Positions 25,778 to 33,271 of a DNA stretch of 64,000 nucleotides are shown here, in pieces (the stretch's first letter is position 1; every line of letters begins with the position of its first letter). A program made the position numbers and the translations under genes. The DNA is from Ereboglobus sp. PH5-10 (lineage in GTDB: Bacteria; Verrucomicrobiota; Verrucomicrobiia; Opitutales; Opitutaceae). Where the stretch lies: NCBI RefSeq assembly GCF_029504735.1, contig NZ_JAQFIP010000001.1:1-64000 (forward strand), read 5' to 3'. A model generated the notes under the pieces. It did not search any database. It was not told the origin of the DNA and worked only from the letters and a program-made list of their open reading frames with translations.

Positions 25778-26308
25778 TTAATGCTTTTCAGCGGCGGCTT
25801 TCTTCTTGTCCCACTTGAGGTGGGTGTCGGGGAGCGTGCCGCCGAGTTCGTAGAGTTTTTGTTTGTTGTTCACCATTTCGGCGCGGGTGTATCCGCTGGA
25901 TGAATACACGTTTTGCAGCCAGATGGCCTCCTCGGGGCAGACTTCCTGGCAGAGGCCGCAATAGATGCAGCGGAGCATGTTGATCTCGAATTCCCTCGGG
26001 CCTTTCTCGACGTGGGCGTTGGGCGAATCGGCGGGGATTTCGCCGGGCGTGATGCGGATGGCCTTGGGCGGGCAAACGAATTCGCAGAGCTGGCACGAGA
26101 CGCATTTTTCGCGTCCGTGCGGGTCGCGCACAAGCGTGGGCACGCCGCGGTAGCCGGGCGGGATTTCCGGACGCTCCTCGGGGTAGTTCACCGTGACCGG
26201 CTTGGCGACGATGTGCTTCATCGTCGTCTTCATGCCCGACAGGATTTGCGGGATGTATGTGCGCTCGGCGAGCGAGAGCGGTTTGCGTTGGACTTGGATG
26301 ACGGACAT
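25778..26308 (-). CDS. nuoI: NADH-quinone oxidoreductase subunit I
   Basis: The 176-residue ferredoxin-like subunit has two complete 4Fe-4S motifs: Cys69, 72, 75, 79 (CVSCQLCEFVCP) and Cys114, 117, 120, 124 (CIYCGLCQEVCP). These hold clusters N6a and N6b in the peripheral arm, relaying electrons towards NuoB. The N-terminus and length are normal. It lies 103 bases after nuoH. Confidence 0.97.
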   Translation of the reverse strand: MSVIQVQRKPLSLAERTYIPQILSGMKTTMKHIVAKPVTVNYPEERPEIPPGYRGVPTLVRDPHGREKCVSCQLCEFVCPPKAIRITPGEIPADSPNAHVEKGPREFEINMLRCIYCGLCQEVCPEEAIWLQNVYSSSGYTRAEMVNNKQKLYELGGTLPDTHLKWDKKKAAAEKH

Positions 26309-26310
26309 GG

Positions 26311-26345
26311 GAAATGCGGAATGCGGAGTTCGGAATGCGGAATTG
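26311..26345. repeat. Family G repeat (AATGCGGAATGCGGA), nuoI-nuoH spacer
   Basis: Tandem AATGCGGA/GTTCGGA units form one arm. No clear complementary arm is seen in the remaining 65 bases, which include a short GGCCCGATCGGGC palindrome. The same units are translated inside the E2 gene at 59626-59660. Confidence 0.7.
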
Positions 26346-26410
26346 AGTGGACTGATTGGCCCGATCGGGCGGATGAGTCTGATTGGAAATTTTTACGAGT
26401 GGCGGCGGTT

Positions 26411-27577
26411 TTATTTTTGCAGAAGCGCGATGGCGATTATGTAGACCACGAGGTTGGCGATGGACAGCGGGAGGAGGCGCTGCCAGCCGATGCGCATGAC
26501 TTGGTCGTAGCGGAAGCGCGGGAGCGTCCAGCGCACCCACATGAAGATGAAGATGAAGATGAGCACTTTTGTGACAAAGATGCCAATCGAGAGCAGGCCG
26601 ACAAAGATCGGGTGCATGAGCCATTGCCAGTGCAGGAGGTCGTGCAGCCAGTTGACCAGGTCGGCGAGCGGTATCCACGGAAGCGGATTCCAGCCGCCGA
26701 GGAAGAGCAGGATGAAGATGCCCGAGCCGACAATCATCTGGCAATACTCGGCGACAAAGAAGAGCGACCATTTGTAGGAGCCGTATTCGGTGTGGTAGCC
26801 GCCGACGAGATCAGCCTCGGACTCGGGCATGTCGAACGGCTGGCGGTTGGTCTCGGCAAAGATCGTGATGAGGAAGATGAAGGCCGAGACGGGCATGATA
26901 AACACAAACCACATGCCGCCCCAAAATCCGGGCTGGCTTTGGAACTCGACCACGCGCACGAGGCTGAGCGAGCCGGTGGTGCCGGGCGCGTTGATCCAGA
27001 GGAGCACGGGCACGACGGCGAGCGTCATGGAGAGCTCGTAGGAGATGAGTTGCGCGCTGGCGCGAATGGCGCCGAGGAACGGATACTTGGAGTTCGACGC
27101 CCAGCCGGCGAGGATGAGCGAATACACGCTGAGCGATGCGAGCGCGAAGACGCCGAGGATGCCGATGTCGACGTTGGCGAGCATCACGGGGAGGATTTGC
27201 CCGGCGCTGTCGAGATACGCGCCGAAGGGCACAAACACGATCGTAGAGAGCGCGGGTGTCATGGCCACGATGGGCGCCATGACGAAGTAGAATTTGTTAA
27301 CGTGACCGGGGGTGATGTCCTCGCGGAAGAGGAGTTTGCCGCCGTCGGCCATGAGGTTGAAAATGCCAAAGTATCCGAGGATCGGGCCGATGATCGGAAT
27401 CCGCGCGAGCAGCCACGGGCGCGCGCGATTGGGGCCGGGGCGATCCTGCGCCCACGCCGCGACTTTGCGCTCGGCCATCGAGCAGGCGGCGCCAACGGGA
27501 AAGAGAAAACAGATCACCGCTATCCCTTGGATGATGTAGCGGACGATGTCTGGCAGGCTGAAATAGAAGTCGATCAT
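26411..27577 (-). CDS. nuoH: NADH-quinone oxidoreductase subunit H
   Basis: This 388-residue membrane protein has the NuoH motifs RKVAAWAQDRPGPNRARPW near residue 40, the acidic funnel FAETNRQPFDMPESEADLVGGYHTEYGSYKWSLFFVAEY, and FRYDQVMRIGWQRLLPLS near the end. NuoH couples the quinone chamber to the antiporter subunits. It is complete. It is followed by a 103-base gap and preceded by a family A element separating it from nuoG. Confidence 0.97.
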   Translation of the reverse strand: MIDFYFSLPDIVRYIIQGIAVICFLFPVGAACSMAERKVAAWAQDRPGPNRARPWLLARIPIIGPILGYFGIFNLMADGGKLLFREDITPGHVNKFYFVMAPIVAMTPALSTIVFVPFGAYLDSAGQILPVMLANVDIGILGVFALASLSVYSLILAGWASNSKYPFLGAIRASAQLISYELSMTLAVVPVLLWINAPGTTGSLSLVRVVEFQSQPGFWGGMWFVFIMPVSAFIFLITIFAETNRQPFDMPESEADLVGGYHTEYGSYKWSLFFVAEYCQMIVGSGIFILLFLGGWNPLPWIPLADLVNWLHDLLHWQWLMHPIFVGLLSIGIFVTKVLIFIFIFMWVRWTLPRFRYDQVMRIGWQRLLPLSIANLVVYIIAIALLQK

Positions 27578-27600
27578 TTTGGAAAGAATGCTGGAAAGAA

Positions 27601-27762
27601 TACAGGAGTCAGGAGCCAGGAGTCAGGAGTCGGAGCTTCGGCTGACGAGGGTTTGATGTAAATTGGGACATGGTGTTTTGTCGGCGTATGATTGTTGTGC
27701 GCGCGTTTTTTGCAGTTTTATGGTCTGGCTTCTGACTCCTGCATTCTGGCTCCTGACTCCTC
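27601..27762. repeat. Family A palindromic element, nuoH-nuoG spacer
   Basis: Intact copy: GGAGTCA repeats, CGGAGCTTCGGCTGACG core, GGACATGGTGTTTTGTCGG, TTATGGTC and CTGACTCC repeats. The right 45 bases overlap the 3' end of nuoG and encode its last residues and stop codon. Confidence 0.9.
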
Positions 27763-29604
27763 CTGCCGCTCCGCGGCAGGTTTGTAGTGCAGCCCCTCGG
27801 TTTCGGGGAATGCGAGGTGGGCGAAACGGGTGGAGTCGAGGACGCGACCGGTTTCGGGGATTGTCAGGTAGTCGAGGCCGGCGAGTTCCGGGGTTTCCTC
27901 GGAGAGACGGCTCCAGGCGGCGATGGGGCTGCCGGCAAAATCGTGCCCGCCGAGGTTCACGAGAATATGCGAGAGAACCACGAGGTCGTTGTGGGTGCCG
28001 GGATGGCCGGGGATGGCGGCCTTGGAACGTTGCAGGCGGAACTGCTGGTTCACGAAACTGCTGTCTTTCTCGAACACGGTTTGCGTGGGGATGACAACTT
28101 TCGCGGCGGCGCTGGTGGCGTTGGCGTGCGTGCCGAGATAGATGATGGAAACTTTTGCGAGCTGCTCGGGCGTGATGCCGGCTTCGGCGAGGTCTTCGTT
28201 GATGACGAGGAGCGTCTTGATTTTTCCGGCGTCGATGTCGGCGGCGAGTTGCGTGAGTTGCGGCTTGGGGAGCCCGGTGGCGAGGCCGCAGAGGAGCGCG
28301 CCGCGCGTGTTCGGCGTGCGGTCGGCGGAAACGAGAAGCCCGTCGCCCTGGCCGAGATGCGCGGGGACGTGGATCGCGCCGACGGGAATGCCGAGCTGGT
28401 CGGCGATTTTTTTGCAGAGGTATTGCTCGGCCATCGTGCTGCGGGCGGAGGCTACCAAGGCGATGGATTGCGTGGCACGGGCGACTCGCCCGTGAGGGTT
28501 GTGTGGCACGGACGACTCGTCCGTGCTTGGCGCGGCGGCGCCTGTTCGCATGGCCGGGTCGGCCATGCCACCCGAACCCATGGGCGAGTCGCCCATGCCA
28601 CTCGATCCGGGCGCTGCCGCGCCAGTGAGAAGGGATTTGGCTTGCGCGATGAGGTCGGCGAGCGGCGTCTCGGTGGTGAGGCGGTTTTCGGCGCGGACTT
28701 GTTTGTAGAGGAGGCGTCCGCTGTCGGGCATCCAGGTGTCGTTGACCTCGTCGTTGCGACGCGGGGTGATGCGGTAGATTTGGCCTTCGCGCGACCAGAC
28801 GACGGTGTTGGCGCCGACGCTCGATTCGGTGTCGATGCTGTTGGTTTGCTTGAGAAACCAGACGCGCATCTTGAAACGGAAATCGGTCGAGGTGAGCGCG
28901 CCGACGGGGCAGATATCGACGGTGTTGAGCGAGTAGTTGTTGGAGAGTTGTTTGCCGGGATAGCAGGTGAGCGTCGAGTGGCTGCCGCGGTCGATGAAGC
29001 CGAGCACGTCGTCCTTCGCGATTTCCTTGGTGAAACGAATGCAGCGCGAGCAGAGGATGCAGCGCTCGTCGTCGAGCATGACGCGCGGGCCGAGCTGTGT
29101 GTGCTTGGGTTTCACGTTTTTGTCCTCAATGTAGCGCGAGCAACCGCGCCCGTAGGCGATGGCTTGCTCCTGCAAATCGCATTCGCCGGCCTGGTCGCAA
29201 ATGGGGCAGTCGAGCGGGTGGTTGACGAGGAGGAATTCCGTGACGGATTCGCGCGCCTGGCGCACCGCGGGCGTGGTGGTGCGAATGTGGAGGCCGGGCG
29301 TGGCGTTGGTGCCGCAGCCGATTTGGAGCTTGGGCATCCAGTTGATTTTTTGTTTGCCGGTGGCGGGATCGATGACGGGCTGCCGGGTTTCGCGATCGAC
29401 GGCGGGCACGCCCATTTCGACGAGGCACATGCGGCAATTTCCGACGACGGGGAGTTTCGGGTGGTAGCAATAATGCGGCACGTTGACGCCGAGGAGTCGC
29501 GCGGCCTCGACGACGTTTGTGCCGCGCGGAACGGCGATGTCGCGACCGTCGATGTTGACGGTGACGAGGTCGGGGGTGGCGGCGGTGGCTGTTGGTGCGG
29601 ACAT
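27718..29604 (-). CDS. nuoG: NADH-quinone oxidoreductase subunit G
   Basis: This 628-residue subunit has the N-terminal 2Fe-2S cluster (Cys46, 57, 60, 97), the His-Cys3 4Fe-4S site (His129, Cys133, 136, 142) and the third cluster (Cys182, 185, 188, 232), followed by a shortened molybdopterin-oxidoreductase-like domain. Two repeat-derived parts stand out. Residues about 333-380 are low-complexity peptide (GMGDSPMGSGGMADPAM ... HGRVARATQS) encoded by several family D palindromes at the start of the molybdopterin-like domain. The last 15 or so residues (EESGARMQESEARP) come from a family A element. Both are in frame. The protein is shorter than E. coli NuoG (about 900 residues), as in many bacteria. 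Confidence 0.94.
   Translation of the reverse strand: MSAPTATAATPDLVTVNIDGRDIAVPRGTNVVEAARLLGVNVPHYCYHPKLPVVGNCRMCLVEMGVPAVDRETRQPVIDPATGKQKINWMPKLQIGCGTNATPGLHIRTTTPAVRQARESVTEFLLVNHPLDCPICDQAGECDLQEQAIAYGRGCSRYIEDKNVKPKHTQLGPRVMLDDERCILCSRCIRFTKEIAKDDVLGFIDRGSHSTLTCYPGKQLSNNYSLNTVDICPVGALTSTDFRFKMRVWFLKQTNSIDTESSVGANTVVWSREGQIYRITPRRNDEVNDTWMPDSGRLLYKQVRAENRLTTETPLADLIAQAKSLLTGAAAPGSSGMGDSPMGSGGMADPAMRTGAAAPSTDESSVPHNPHGRVARATQSIALVASARSTMAEQYLCKKIADQLGIPVGAIHVPAHLGQGDGLLVSADRTPNTRGALLCGLATGLPKPQLTQLAADIDAGKIKTLLVINEDLAEAGITPEQLAKVSIIYLGTHANATSAAAKVVIPTQTVFEKDSSFVNQQFRLQRSKAAIPGHPGTHNDLVVLSHILVNLGGHDFAGSPIAAWSRLSEETPELAGLDYLTIPETGRVLDSTRFAHLAFPETEGLHYKPAAERQEESGARMQESEARP
28469..28612. repeat. 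Family D palindrome cluster inside nuoG
   Basis: Four stems in about 144 bases: GTGGCACGGGCGACTCGCCC, GTGGCACGGACGACTCGTCC, CATGGCCGGGTCGGCCATG and CATGGGCGAGTCGCCCATG. The cluster length is a multiple of three and the frame is kept, adding roughly 48 residues to NuoG. Confidence 0.9.
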
Positions 29605-29639
29605 TGGTGGAAGAGAAGAAAAGAAGAAGAAGAAATAGA

Positions 29640-30127
29640 ATACAGGAGTCAGGAGTCAGGAGTCAGGAGTCGGAACTTCGGATGGCGAAAGATTGAGGGG
29701 AATTTCACGGGGAGGGTGCTTGGATGGCGTTGGTGTAGGCGGTGAGCAGGCGGCTGATCTCGGCTAGTTGATGGTTGAGTTCGGTGGTGTCACCGTAGTT
29801 CAGGTCGCGCGTCAGGATGAGATAGTAACGACATTCCTCAAGCGAGCCTTGGGCGATGTTGAAGAAGCGGCGTTTGTCCGCCGCGCCTGTTTTTTTATAG
29901 CCCTCGGCAATGTTGGCGGGAATGGAAACCGCGGCGCGCCGCAGCTGGCTGGTCAGCCCGTAGAGTTCGTGTGATGGAAACTTCGCGCTCAGCCGGTAAA
30001 CTCCAAGCACCCACGCATGCGCCTTTTGCCAGACGATCAAATCCTCAAAAGTGCGCGAGGGAGCCCTCGAGCCCTCGAAGCCGGAGGTTTCCCTCCTGAC
30101 TCCCGACTCCTGACTCCTGACTCCTTT
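29640..30127. mobile_element. Family A element carrying an S23 gene
   Basis: The left part (29640-29704) matches the nuoF-nuoE copy through GGAACTTCGGATGGCGAAAGATTGAGGGGA and then switches to the S23 stop codon. The right part is only the terminal arm (30093-30127, CTGACTCC repeats), which lies inside the 5' coding region of the S23 gene. The gene therefore replaces the interior of the element. Confidence 0.7.
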
Positions 30128-30145
30128 TTGAATCATCGTTGGCAT
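29705..30145 (-). CDS. Four-helix bundle protein (S23 / 23S rRNA intervening-sequence family)
   Basis: The 146-residue protein has the S23 family core: FEDLIVWQKAH at the start of helix 1, LTSQLRRAAVSIPANIAEGY, RRFFNIAQGSLEECRYYLILTRDLNY and LLTAYTNAI. Members form homopentameric four-helix bundles. Some are encoded in 23S rRNA intervening sequences, others are free-standing, and the function is unknown. The domain begins at about residue 32. Residues 5-18 (IQKGVRSQESGVRR) come from a family A arm, so the N-terminus is repeat-derived. It lies between nuoG and nuoF and shares their strand. Confidence 0.88.
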   Translation of the reverse strand: MPTMIQKGVRSQESGVRRETSGFEGSRAPSRTFEDLIVWQKAHAWVLGVYRLSAKFPSHELYGLTSQLRRAAVSIPANIAEGYKKTGAADKRRFFNIAQGSLEECRYYLILTRDLNYGDTTELNHQLAEISRLLTAYTNAIQAPSP

Positions 30146-30160
30146 ATCAATGGTCGAATT

Positions 30161-31504
30161 TTAGATTAACGGAACGCAGTCCGCTCCTCGCGGTGTTTTC
30201 TTTGTTTCGTAATAGTTGCCGAAATCCTCGGGGAATTTTTCGACGTAGCTTTGCGTGGGCCAGGCGCAGGCCTCGCCCATCGCGCAGATCGTGCGTCCGG
30301 GGATTTGGTCGGCGACGCTTTTCAACAGCGCGGCGTCCTCGGCGCGGGCGGCGCCGTGAACCATGCGCGCGGTGATGCGCTTCATCCAGAGCGAGCCTTC
30401 GCGGCAGGGCGTGCACTGGCCGCAGGATTCGTGCGCGTAGAAGGCGTTTATGTTGGCGAGCGCCTCGACCATGTTGACGGTGTCGTCCATCACAATCACG
30501 CCGCCGGAGCCGCCCATCGTGCCGCACGCGGCGAGTGTGTCGAAGTCCATCGGGATGTCCTCGACGGCGAGCGTGCGCGTGGAGCCGTCCTTGTTTTTGA
30601 GCGTGAAGGTTTCGCCGAAGCGAAGGATTTTCGACGAGGAGCCGCCGGGGATGACCGCCTTGAACGCGCGGCCGGGACGCGGGCCGCCGCACACGTCGTT
30701 GAGGAGCTGGCCGAGCGTGATTTTGCCGCACTCGAATTCGTAGTAGCCGGGACGCTGCACGTGGCCGGAGACGCAGTAGATGCGCGTGCCGGTGTTGTTG
30801 GGCGTGCCGATTTTTGCGAAGGCCTCGCCGCCCATGTCGATGATGTGTTTTACGTGGCAGATGGTTTCGACGTTGTTGACGATGGTCGGGCACTGGTAGA
30901 GGCCGAGGACGGCGGGGAAATACGGGGGCTTGATGCGCGGGTTGGCGCGCTTGCCTTCGAGCGATTCAATGAGGCCGGTTTCCTCGCCGCAGATGTAGGC
31001 GCCGGCGCCGCGGTGCACGTAGATTTCGCACGAGTAACCGGTGCCGAGAATGTTCGGGCCGACGAGGTTTGCGGCGCGCGCCTCGGCGATGGCGCGCTCG
31101 AGGATGCGCGCGCCCTCTGGCATTTCGCCGCGGATGTAGATGTAGGCTTGCTTCACGTTGTTCGCGAAGCAGGCGATCATCGTGCCCTCGATGAGCTGGT
31201 GAGGGTCCTGGTGGATGATGTAGCGGTCCTTGAATGTGCCGGGTTCGGATTCGTCTGCGTTGACGACGAGGTAGATGGGCTTGCCGGATTTGCGGTCAAC
31301 GAGGTTCCACTTCACGCCGGCGGGAAAACCCGCGCCGCCGCGCCCGCGGACACCGGATTTCTTGACCTCGTCAATGAGTTCGGCGGGAGGGCGGGCGACG
31401 GCCTTGCGGAGGACATCGTAGCCGCCGTTGCGCTGGTAGCACGCGAGGTCGTTGGTGTAACCGGGCTCGTCGATGTGCTTGAAAATGATGCGGCGTTGTT
31501 GCAT
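30161..31504 (-). CDS. nuoF: NADH-quinone oxidoreductase subunit F
   Basis: The 447-residue subunit has the NADH/FMN-binding loop GRGGAGFPAG (54-63), the conserved NADESEPGTFKDR (82-94), ICGEETGLIESLEG (171-184) and the N3 4Fe-4S cysteines Cys361, 364, 367 (ESCGQCTPCREG) and Cys407. It binds NADH and FMN and passes electrons to the peripheral-arm clusters. Its start codon is at 31504, 148 bases beyond the nuoE stop and a family A element. It is complete. Confidence 0.97.
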   Translation of the reverse strand: MQQRRIIFKHIDEPGYTNDLACYQRNGGYDVLRKAVARPPAELIDEVKKSGVRGRGGAGFPAGVKWNLVDRKSGKPIYLVVNADESEPGTFKDRYIIHQDPHQLIEGTMIACFANNVKQAYIYIRGEMPEGARILERAIAEARAANLVGPNILGTGYSCEIYVHRGAGAYICGEETGLIESLEGKRANPRIKPPYFPAVLGLYQCPTIVNNVETICHVKHIIDMGGEAFAKIGTPNNTGTRIYCVSGHVQRPGYYEFECGKITLGQLLNDVCGGPRPGRAFKAVIPGGSSSKILRFGETFTLKNKDGSTRTLAVEDIPMDFDTLAACGTMGGSGGVIVMDDTVNMVEALANINAFYAHESCGQCTPCREGSLWMKRITARMVHGAARAEDAALLKSVADQIPGRTICAMGEACAWPTQSYVEKFPEDFGNYYETKKTPRGADCVPLI

Positions 31505-31519
31505 GGGAGAAAAAGAATA

Positions 31520-31697
31520 CAGGAGTCAGAACACAGAACACAGAATACAGGAGTCAGGAGTCAGGAGACGGAACTTCGGATGGCGAAAGATTGAGGGGAG
31601 TTTGGACATGGTATTTTGGTGCGCGCGATTGTTTGTGTGCGTTTTCGAGGTCTTATGGTTTGGCTTCCGACTCCTGACTCCTGACTCCTGACTCCTT
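31520..31697. repeat. Family A palindromic element, nuoF-nuoE spacer
   Basis: Slightly longer intact copy (about 178 bases) because the left arm carries an extra AGAACACAGAACACAGAA stretch. The core is GGAACTTCGGATGGCG, GACATGGTATTTTGGTGCGCG and TTATGGTTTGGC, with right arm CTGACTCC repeats. The right arm encodes the NuoE tail. Confidence 0.9.
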
Positions 31698-32162
31698 TTT
31701 GATCTCGTTCGCGAGATCAACGGCTTTCTGCTCGTCCACGTTTTCGTGGAGGGTTTCGTTGATCATCACGACGGGGGCGGTGCCGCAACTGGCGAGGCAT
31801 TCGACAAACTCGATCGTGACCTCGCCGTCGGGCGTGACTTCGTCGAGTTCGACGCCGAATTCTTTTTTGAAGGTGTCGCAAACCTTGTAGCTGCCCATCA
31901 GCGCGCAAGAGAGCGTGCGGCAAACCTTGATGTGGCGGCGTCCGACGGGCTTGCGCTTGAACATCGGGTAAAAGGTGACGACCTCGTAAACATTGATCGG
32001 CTCGAGCTCCAGCTTGGCGGCAACCCACTCGATGGCTTCGTCGGGGATGTGCCCGATGTCCTCTTGTATGAGGTGCAACAACGGCAGCGTGGCGCTGCGC
32101 TTGGCGGCGTAGTGCGTTATGACCTCGTCGATTTGTTTGAGTGTTTCGGGTTTGAGATTCAT
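31653..32162 (-). CDS. nuoE: NADH-quinone oxidoreductase subunit E
   Basis: This 169-residue thioredoxin-like subunit has the four ligands of the N1a 2Fe-2S cluster: Cys81 and Cys86 (CRTLSCALMG) and Cys122 and Cys126 (ECLASCG). The last 14 residues (ESGVRSQESEAKP) do not belong to the family. They are encoded by the family A arm, whose TAA in CCATAA ends the ORF. The normal end would be near ANEIKK. A second KilA-N gene lies upstream. Confidence 0.95.
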   Translation of the reverse strand: MNLKPETLKQIDEVITHYAAKRSATLPLLHLIQEDIGHIPDEAIEWVAAKLELEPINVYEVVTFYPMFKRKPVGRRHIKVCRTLSCALMGSYKVCDTFKKEFGVELDEVTPDGEVTIEFVECLASCGTAPVVMINETLHENVDEQKAVDLANEIKKESGVRSQESEAKP

Positions 32163-32217
32163 CAGGTGAAAAAAAGTGGCGGGTAGCGAGTGGGAAACAG
32201 ATTAAGAGGATGATGCT

Positions 32218-33054
32218 TTACTTTAGCCTTTTCAAACCGCTGGCTCCTAGCAACGACTTCATTTGTGCGATGGCGGTGGTGTTTAGTTGCACCAGACGTT
32301 CGCTTTGGGAAAGACCTTGGCGTATCAGAAGCGCGTTTATGCTTTCCATGTTTGAAAGGACGACGAGTTGTTCGAGCGTGGCGCCGTCGCGAATGTTCTC
32401 CTTTTTGGCGAGCGCAGGATTGGCGGCGCGCCATTGGGCGGCGGTCTTGCCAAAAAGCGCGACATTGAGCAAATCCGCCTCTGACGCATAAATGGCGGCG
32501 GCTTGCTCCTTGGTCACGGCAGCCGGAATTATCCGCTCGCTTATGGCGTCGGTATGGATGCGGTAATTGATTTTGGAAATGGTGCGCCGCAGACTCCATT
32601 CCAACCGTTGATGCCCGCTTTCCTCAATTTTCAGGCGCTTAAACTCGGTAATCAGGTATAGCTTAAATTCGGACGAAATCCACGAAGCGAATTCAAACGC
32701 AATATCCACATGCGCATAAGTGCCGCCATACCTGCCTGACTTGGAAACAATGCCAATAGCGTTTGTGGACGCAATCCATCGCTGCGGCGAAAGCACAAAA
32801 GAGTTGCTTCCCGCCTCCATTCTAAACCTCTCGAATTCGATAGGTTTAAAAGCGGGGTTGTTTAGTTTTTCCCAAAGACCGATGAACTCGATTGTGGCAC
32901 GACTGCGCATCCAGTTGTTGATAATGGAAAAAGGCTCCACGGCGTTTCTGTGCCGGGCTATGTCCGTCAATGAAACGTAAGCACCCGCCGCCGCCGAATA
33001 CAGCACGACTTCAGTCCCCTGGACGGTAATGGTGTCTTGTTTGGATTTAGCCAT
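32218..33054 (-). CDS. KilA-N domain protein, second copy
   Basis: This 278-residue paralogue of the protein at 24172-25008 has the same length and, by eye, about two thirds identical residues. The C-terminal half is nearly invariant (YASEADLLNVALFGKTAAQW). The KilA-N domain is about 10-130 (LTDIARHRN, NWMRSRATIEFIGLWE, AFEFASWISSEFKLYL). It lies between nuoE and nuoD on the operon strand. Unlike the first copy it is not enclosed by recognisable family A halves, though a nested family B element follows its upstream side (33092-33260). DNA binding is inferred from the domain. The biological role is unknown. Confidence 0.88.
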   Translation of the reverse strand: MAKSKQDTITVQGTEVVLYSAAAGAYVSLTDIARHRNAVEPFSIINNWMRSRATIEFIGLWEKLNNPAFKPIEFERFRMEAGSNSFVLSPQRWIASTNAIGIVSKSGRYGGTYAHVDIAFEFASWISSEFKLYLITEFKRLKIEESGHQRLEWSLRRTISKINYRIHTDAISERIIPAAVTKEQAAAIYASEADLLNVALFGKTAAQWRAANPALAKKENIRDGATLEQLVVLSNMESINALLIRQGLSQSERLVQLNTTAIAQMKSLLGASGLKRLK

Positions 33055-33091
33055 TGTTCGTCTCCGGTTTCATCAGAAAATACAAATTGGG

Positions 33092-33260
33092 TTAACCACG
33101 GAGGACACGAAGAAGCATAAAGGAAAAACCTTTTTAACCGAAGATGGACACGGATAAACGCGACTGAAATTTACGCCGTTTTGCCGGACTGAAAATCTGT
33201 GTTTATCTGTGTTCATCTGCGGTTGGTTATCTCCGTGGACTCCGTGGGCTCCGTGGTTGA
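33092..33260. repeat. Nested family B and family H-like palindromes, upstream of KilA-N copy 2
   Basis: The outer arms are 33092-33118 (TTAACCACGGAGGACACGAAG) and about 33231-33260 (CTCCGTGGACTCCGTGGGC...GGTTGA). Inside lies an independent inverted repeat, 33134-33160 (TTAACCGAAGATGGACACGG) with 33199-33226 (TCTGTGTTCATCTGCGGTT). One palindrome appears inserted in the loop of the other. Confidence 0.8.
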
Positions 33261-33271
33261 AATGTTTTTGT

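Noticed and set aside
29705-30145. S23 gene as a sign of an rRNA intervening sequence
   Set aside because: No 23S rRNA sequence is present. The gene is in the nuo operon.
23600-31697. Family A elements as a CRISPR array
   Set aside because: The copies are large palindromes in separate spacers with genes between them, not short direct repeats with unique spacers, and there are no cas genes.
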